Shown here piece after piece: positions 58,141 to 64,000 of a stretch of DNA of 64,000 bases. The notes beneath the pieces are model-generated. The model was not told the DNA's origin and made no database searches. It saw only the letters and a program-made list of their open reading frames with translations. Each line of letters begins with the position of its first letter. Within the stretch, counting starts at the first letter, position 1. The position numbers and the translations under genes were made by a program. The stretch comes from Mycogone perniciosa (taxonomy: Eukaryota > Ascomycota > Sordariomycetes > Hypocreales > Hypocreaceae), in the NCBI GenBank assembly GCA_025331125.1, contig JAOALB010000088.1, forward strand, positions 124,001-188,000. The letters are read 5' to 3'.

Positions 58141-61100
58141 TAGGTCTTCGATATAGTTAGGTTATAGTACAATATCCCCCTTTTATTAGTTTTATCCTTA
58201 AAATCTGTTAGTTCTTTTATAAGTTTTTATCTATGTTTATTCTTTTTACCTTTCTTATATTAATACTATAATAGATTATATTGCTAAACCTTATGCTTAT
58301 AAATCCAATAAATATACTTTACTTACTTTTTAATTCTTTTTAAAGGCAATCCTGCTAATATGCTTTATACTTTTTACTTTTAAAAGAGATTAGTTTATTA
58401 AATAATAAATAAGTTTTTAAAGTATAGTAAATACTTATATAAAAGCTATTTCTATAATAAAGTTTTAGTCGCTTTATTTTATATACTCCTCTTTTTCCTT
58501 TCTTTCATATTTTTCTATTAACTTCTTTAATTATATATATATTTAAATAATAAAAAAAGCTTAAACTAAAAAAAAATAAAGTAAATAAAAAGTTAAAAGG
58601 TTTTTATTTTTGTTTAGCGGAGCTTTAATTGCAGATTATAGTAGCTATAAGGCATTTGAACTATATTTAGTATATTAAAAAGAAAGTATATAAATAATAT
58701 ACTAAACTTTTTAAATAAAGGTTATAAAGTTTAAAAAAAAGGATAGTATACTGCCCTTTTATTTATTTAAAAGGTAAAGGTAATAATTAACTTTTAATTA
58801 CTAAAAGTACCTGCTAAAGTAGATTAAACTTCTTTAAAGCTTAGCGACAATTTTACAGATTTAAATCCTTTATTTTTAAGATTAATAAAACTATTTACGC
58901 TTATTTTTAGCGTTTCATAAATATTTAATAGGTTTTTAAAAGTTATATACCTCTCTATTATTTTTTTATTTTATTAGGTATTAGCATTTATTATTTTCTA
59001 TTTATATAGCTTTAATTTCTTAGAATTTATATTCCTCTTTAATTAATAAAACTTGAATTAAATCTATAATTAAGTTATTTTTTAATTTTTTTATAATAAC
59101 TTTTTAAATAGTAAAATATAAAATATTAAAAATATTTGAATATTATTTAATAATATAAATTTATAGATAACGTTTAAAATAACCTTTTTAATTAAATAAA
59201 GTGTAAATTGTTTAAAATTTGATTTATTGCTTAATTATTTTATTTTAATATTTATAGTTTTTCTTTAATAAATAATAATATAAATAAATTATATATGCTT
59301 TTTTAAAGATTAATCCCTTTAATTTATATTTATTAGTATACTTTTTCATTTTTCTTTATATATAGTAAAAATATATTTATATTTCTTTATATAACTACAT
59401 TTTAATTTTAATTTTTAATTTATATTTTATTAATATATAGATTTCTCTTTAACGCTTTATATATATTAAATATAAAGCTGTAATTAATATATATATAGCT
59501 AAGTTTAATTAACCTTAAAATATCGCTATTATAAAATATTTATATAATTAATAACTTTTTTATTCAATTATTTAAATGAAAGTAAATATAACTTTTTAAA
59601 AAAACTAATAATTTAATTAATATATTTTATTTATTTATTTATTTATAGGTAATATATAGTATTAAACTTATAATTTATAGTTAACTGGTTTATAAATACT
59701 TTTTAAAATTCAAAAATGAAAGTTAAGCTTTAATTACAAGTAATTTTAGCCAGAATTATAAAGTTAACTGTAATAAATTATAAAGATATATAAACTAATA
59801 CCTTTATATTTATTACTTCTTTATATGAAAAGAAATAAAAATATTTAATAAATTAATTTTACTTTAATATATAATACTTATTTAATAATAAAATTTAATA
59901 AAATTAACTTTGATAGTTATTTTAATATTAATAAAAATTAAAGTTTCCTATATAGTTTATATTTTAAAGGTTTAACTGTTTTATATATTATATAATAAAA
60001 AGTAATATTTTATATTACTTTCTAAGCCTTTAAAACTTTAAATACCTTTAAATTTATTTATATATCTTGCAAATACCTTTATATTTATATATTAAACATT
60101 AATAGACTTTTATAACTATATTCTTTGAAAGTTTATTTAAAATATAAATTGTTTTATTTTATTATTAAATTCTTTTATTATTAAACTTTATATCTTTTAA
60201 AAATCTATTATGATTTTAAGTAATATAATAATTTTTCATATATTAAAGTATAGTATTATTATTAAATACTTTATATATAGCTTAAAGTATTATTTATTAA
60301 TAATATCTTTTAAAGGTTTATTTTAAGATTTTCTTAATATATTTAATCCTTTTTTAATTATAGTTAATTTATTTATTAAATATATTTATTTATTTATTTT
60401 TTAATCCTTTTTAAGAAATTAAAATAAAATTAACTTTTAAAATATATTGTATATAATAAATCTACTTTTGAAAAAATTATTAAACGATTATGAAATATAT
60501 AATACTTTTAAAGTTAATATATATTTTAATTTTTATGTTTCTTTTAAAACATAATATTATTATTCTTTAAAAATAGAAATAATAATAAAGAATCTTTTAT
60601 TATATATTAAATAATTTAACTTTATATTATATAATATTTAAAAATAAACAATAATAAAGAATAGTTTACTATTTTTATGTTTTTAATTAAATTAAACTTT
60701 TGTCGCGGAGCGCAGTATAGCTATATAGAGTATAGAGAGGAATAGGCATAAAGCTTGATGTTAGTAATAAATATACTATAATAGCCTCGCTATATATATA
60801 TATAGCTAATATAAAGGAAAATGTAAAATATATATATTATAAGCGCCTATACAGTTTAATATACTATTTATGCAATATATATATTAGCTGGTATTTGCTA
60901 TATAAGCAGATAAAAGCTTTTTAGCGCTGATAAGCACTAATAAATAGTAGATCTTTAGCTTATTTAACCTAATATACCCCTTAATTAATAAAGCTATTTT
61001 TAATGCTTTATTAACTGTTATCCTAGTTTATTTATAGTATTATAATTATTTAGCTGCGCTTTTAAAGCCTTTTTTACTTAATTAAAAGCTTTTTTATTAT

Positions 61101-64000
61101 AAATATATATTAATATTTTATTATTAAAGGTAATAGGGATATAAATATTATAGCTATTATTAATTTATAATAATAAAAAGTTGAATAATAAAGCTTTTTA
61201 AATAAGTAAATTAATTTTAAATAATTAAAATAAGTATATTAGCTATCCTTTAATTTTAATTTTTACTTTTTTTTAATTATTAATATTATTATTATTATTA
61301 ATAATAATACTACTAATAGTATTAATATAGTTTTAGTAAATATTATACTTTTCATATTTTTTTTTATAGTGCACTTTTATTAATTTATAATAAAATCGTA
61401 AAATAAAAATACCTTTTTAATTAAATATAATTGCAGTTACCCTTTAAGGGTAGCTTATTATAGCGTTAATTATCTTTAAGCGGCTATACCTGCTACTGCT
61501 TTTACGCTAGCTTTTACTTTAATTAATCTAGTTTCTATTACTGCGTCGGCTAATTTAGTTACTTGGCCTTTCTTTTATTTAAAGTTAAAGCTTACTAGGA
61601 ATTGCGAGGAAGCCTTTATTAAACTGCGCGCTGCAGCGTCTTTATCAGCTCCTCCTTTTACTTTTGCTACTCCTATTATTACTTTTACTCCTACTCTAGC
61701 CCCTGCCCTATCCCTTGCCCCTATTCTTACTGCTCCCGCTACTACCTTTACTGCTATACTATTATCCCCTTTTTATAAAGGTTATTTAAAGTCAGTAATT
61801 GCTAGTAAAAGAGATTTCTTTTAATATATTATTATTACCTGCTTTTAATAATATATTATTTATTTTAATAGTAACTATTAATATACTTTTTAATATATTT
61901 TTTCTTTACTTTTACTATATTCCTTTAATTAATTATATATTTTATAATTATTTAAGATTTATATTAATTATATATTAGCTTTTTTAAGCTATAAATAAAA
62001 ATAATAATTAAATAAATATATTATTCTTTCTTTATATATTTATGAATTAATATAAATAAATAGTAATTTAATATAAAAAGGTATTGCGCCTTTAATTTAA
62101 TTTATTAAAGGAAAAGGATTTAGTTTATATTAAAGAGGCAGCTACTTTAAATAGCTATAGTAATAATGCCTGTTATATATAAGTATATAAAAGGTAAAAA
62201 GCTTTAGGTAATTAATTATTATAGTAATAGGGTATACCCTTTATAGTCAATACCCTTTAAGCTAAAATTAAATAGTTTCCTGTATTTTTATATATTTTAT
62301 TTTAATAATTATATATCTGCTAAATTTAATAGTATTTTAAAGTGCTTAAAGCGCTATTAAAGAAAAGCTTTAATAAGCCTATTAGTAGGTATAAAGTTAA
62401 TAAAGAGATAAAAGATTAAAAAGAATCCTTTTTAATATTTTTACAAAAACTATATATTTTATATATTAATATAATATAAATAGATATTAATTTATATACT
62501 TTTTTTATTATAAAATATATAATTAATTAATTATTATAGTTTAGATTTTAATTAATATTAAAGTTAAATTTTATTTTTTAAAAAGGGTAATATAAATTTA
62601 TTGCCTTTTTTACTATTTAAATAAAAGTAAATAACTTTACTTTTATTATAGATATATTAACTATACTTTAATATATAGTATTTTATAAAATAAAGCTTAA
62701 AAAAATATAATAAAATACCTTTAAAATAATCTTTAAGTATTTATATTATTGATAAAAACAGTATTGCTTAAAGCAGTTAAAGCTTATATTTCGCCTTGCC
62801 TTTTATATTAAAAAGTTAAAAAGCGCTATATATATAAATAGTAAATTAGCTAGTTAACTGCTTTAAAATACTTTTTACTAAGGTTAATTAAAAACTATAA
62901 TAAAGCTAAAGCGCTATATACTATATCTAGCCTTATTATAATAGCTATATAAAATATAGATTTTACCTTTTTTTAATATATTTTAATAGTTACTTTTATA
63001 GCTTATATTATAGCTTTTTTAAGCTTTATAATTAATATTAAAATTATAAACAGCTATATTTTATTATTAAGCTTAAACTATTTTATAACCTTTTTACAAT
63101 AAGTTTTATAAGAAAAGTATATTTTATAGTTTTTAAAGTTTTAAATAATTTTAATATTTAAAAACCATTATATATCCCCTTTACTATAAGACTTATACTT
63201 TACCTTAAAAGCATTTAATAGCTTAATATAAAAAGCTTTATTATTATAATAATATATAATTAAAATATTATTTATATAAAATATAATAAAAATCTTTTAA
63301 GCTTAGTTATAAAAGAGGCAGGGCTCTTTAAAGCTTAAAACTAACCTTTATTTCCTTAAAGTCAAGGATAATTTATTAAACTATAATTTTAGCAAATCCT
63401 TTAGCTTATATAAGGCTTTAGCGAGCTTTAAATAGATATTTAATAGCTTAAAACCTTTAAAAAGCTTATATATAACTAGTTTTAAATTTTTATCCTTTAA
63501 GGCATTAAAAAAAGCATTTTTAATATTATATTACTTTAACTTAAAATTAAATTTTACTGCTAAAGTAATACATATATAAAAAGAATACACTATTAATATA
63601 GCTATATATATACTCTTTATTATAAAGTATTTCTATAAATCCCTTTAAATTATAAATTAAACTTTATAGTATTTTAAATTTCTATTTTAGCTAAACTTGT
63701 ATATAAAGACCTAATATATAAATAATAGCTTTATCTTCACCTTTAAGTGTAATATCTTTTATTAATTTCCTTTTATGCGTAAAGAGTTAATTTTATTATA
63801 TACAGTTTATTTAAACCTAGCTTTAAATAGGTATTTTATAAGCTTTTTTTAATCTTTTAGCGGTTTTATTAAATCCTTTTAATAAATAATTTATTTATTA
63901 AAAGTAATACTTTTTTAAAGGGAAGCTTTTTAATTTATTACTATATTAAGACTATAAATACTATTACTATATTTTTTAATTTACTATTTATTAGCTTTTA
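58141..64000 (-). mobile_element. RIP-degraded Copia-type retroelement (and other relics), continues past window
   Basis: AT-rich throughout. On the minus strand at about 63330-63090 a Copia reverse transcriptase core is readable: FKEPCLFYN, then IFIIFYINNILIIYY (the YVDD catalytic box as YINN), KLLNAFKVKYK, WFLNIKII and SYKTYCKKVI, with several stops. A patch at 61450-61770 keeps more GC and is partly protein-like on both strands; its identity is unresolved. No intact frame exists, and the element runs beyond 64000. Confidence 0.65.

Overview
This is a nuclear segment of a filamentous ascomycete (Pezizomycotina). The evidence is short introns (49-122 nt) with fungal splice and branch sites, a HET-domain gene, a fungal-type Med18, a fungal AcuF-like C2H2 gene, and AT-rich retroelement blocks whose substitutions look like repeat-induced point mutation (RIP). 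I cannot place it below that level from sequence alone.

Layout. Positions 1-25 kb are gene-containing and of balanced composition: a tryptophanase-like lyase with one internal stop (minus), a DUF7703-like membrane protein (minus), an HNH-nuclease relic, an MlrC-family gene with one internal stop (plus), a three-exon quinate/sugar-type MFS transporter (minus), the divergent pair polynucleotide kinase 3'-phosphatase (minus) and Mediator subunit 18 (plus), a small secreted protein, a one-pass membrane protein of unknown role, and a frameshifted Cys-rich surface-type protein. Positions 26-34 kb look like an accessory or allorecognition-type region: a HET gene, an orphan reading frame, an AcuF-like C2H2 gene and a DUF7580-like gene. 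Positions 34.2-39.4 kb are RIP-degraded LINE and LTR retroelements. Positions 39.5-48.2 kb hold an NmrA-like gene, a four-exon MFS drug-type transporter and a dead subtilase. An epoxide hydrolase gene (48.2-55.4 kb) is split by a complete 5.7 kb LINE. After it come a second copy of a ~395 bp terminal-inverted-repeat element and a subtilase fragment, and 57-64 kb is again RIP-degraded LTR retroelement (Copia reverse transcriptase on the minus strand).

Most notable signals. (1) Several otherwise intact genes carry internal TAG codons, repeatedly where the family has or probably has Trp. This fits CpA-to-TpA (RIP-type) mutation, but also the A-to-I UAG-to-UGG mRNA editing known from Fusarium and Neurospora. 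(2) A ~395 bp element with TTTGTCG/CGACAAA ends and 4-bp target duplications has replaced the last residue and stop codon of the AcuF-like gene with 33 element-encoded residues. (3) The full-length LINE sits at an exon-intron junction, and its target duplication copies the splice donor. (4) The Pnk-type repair enzyme has a PCNA-interaction-like box built across its first intron. (5) The 9-mer TACGGAGTA occurs at least ten times, always outside genes.
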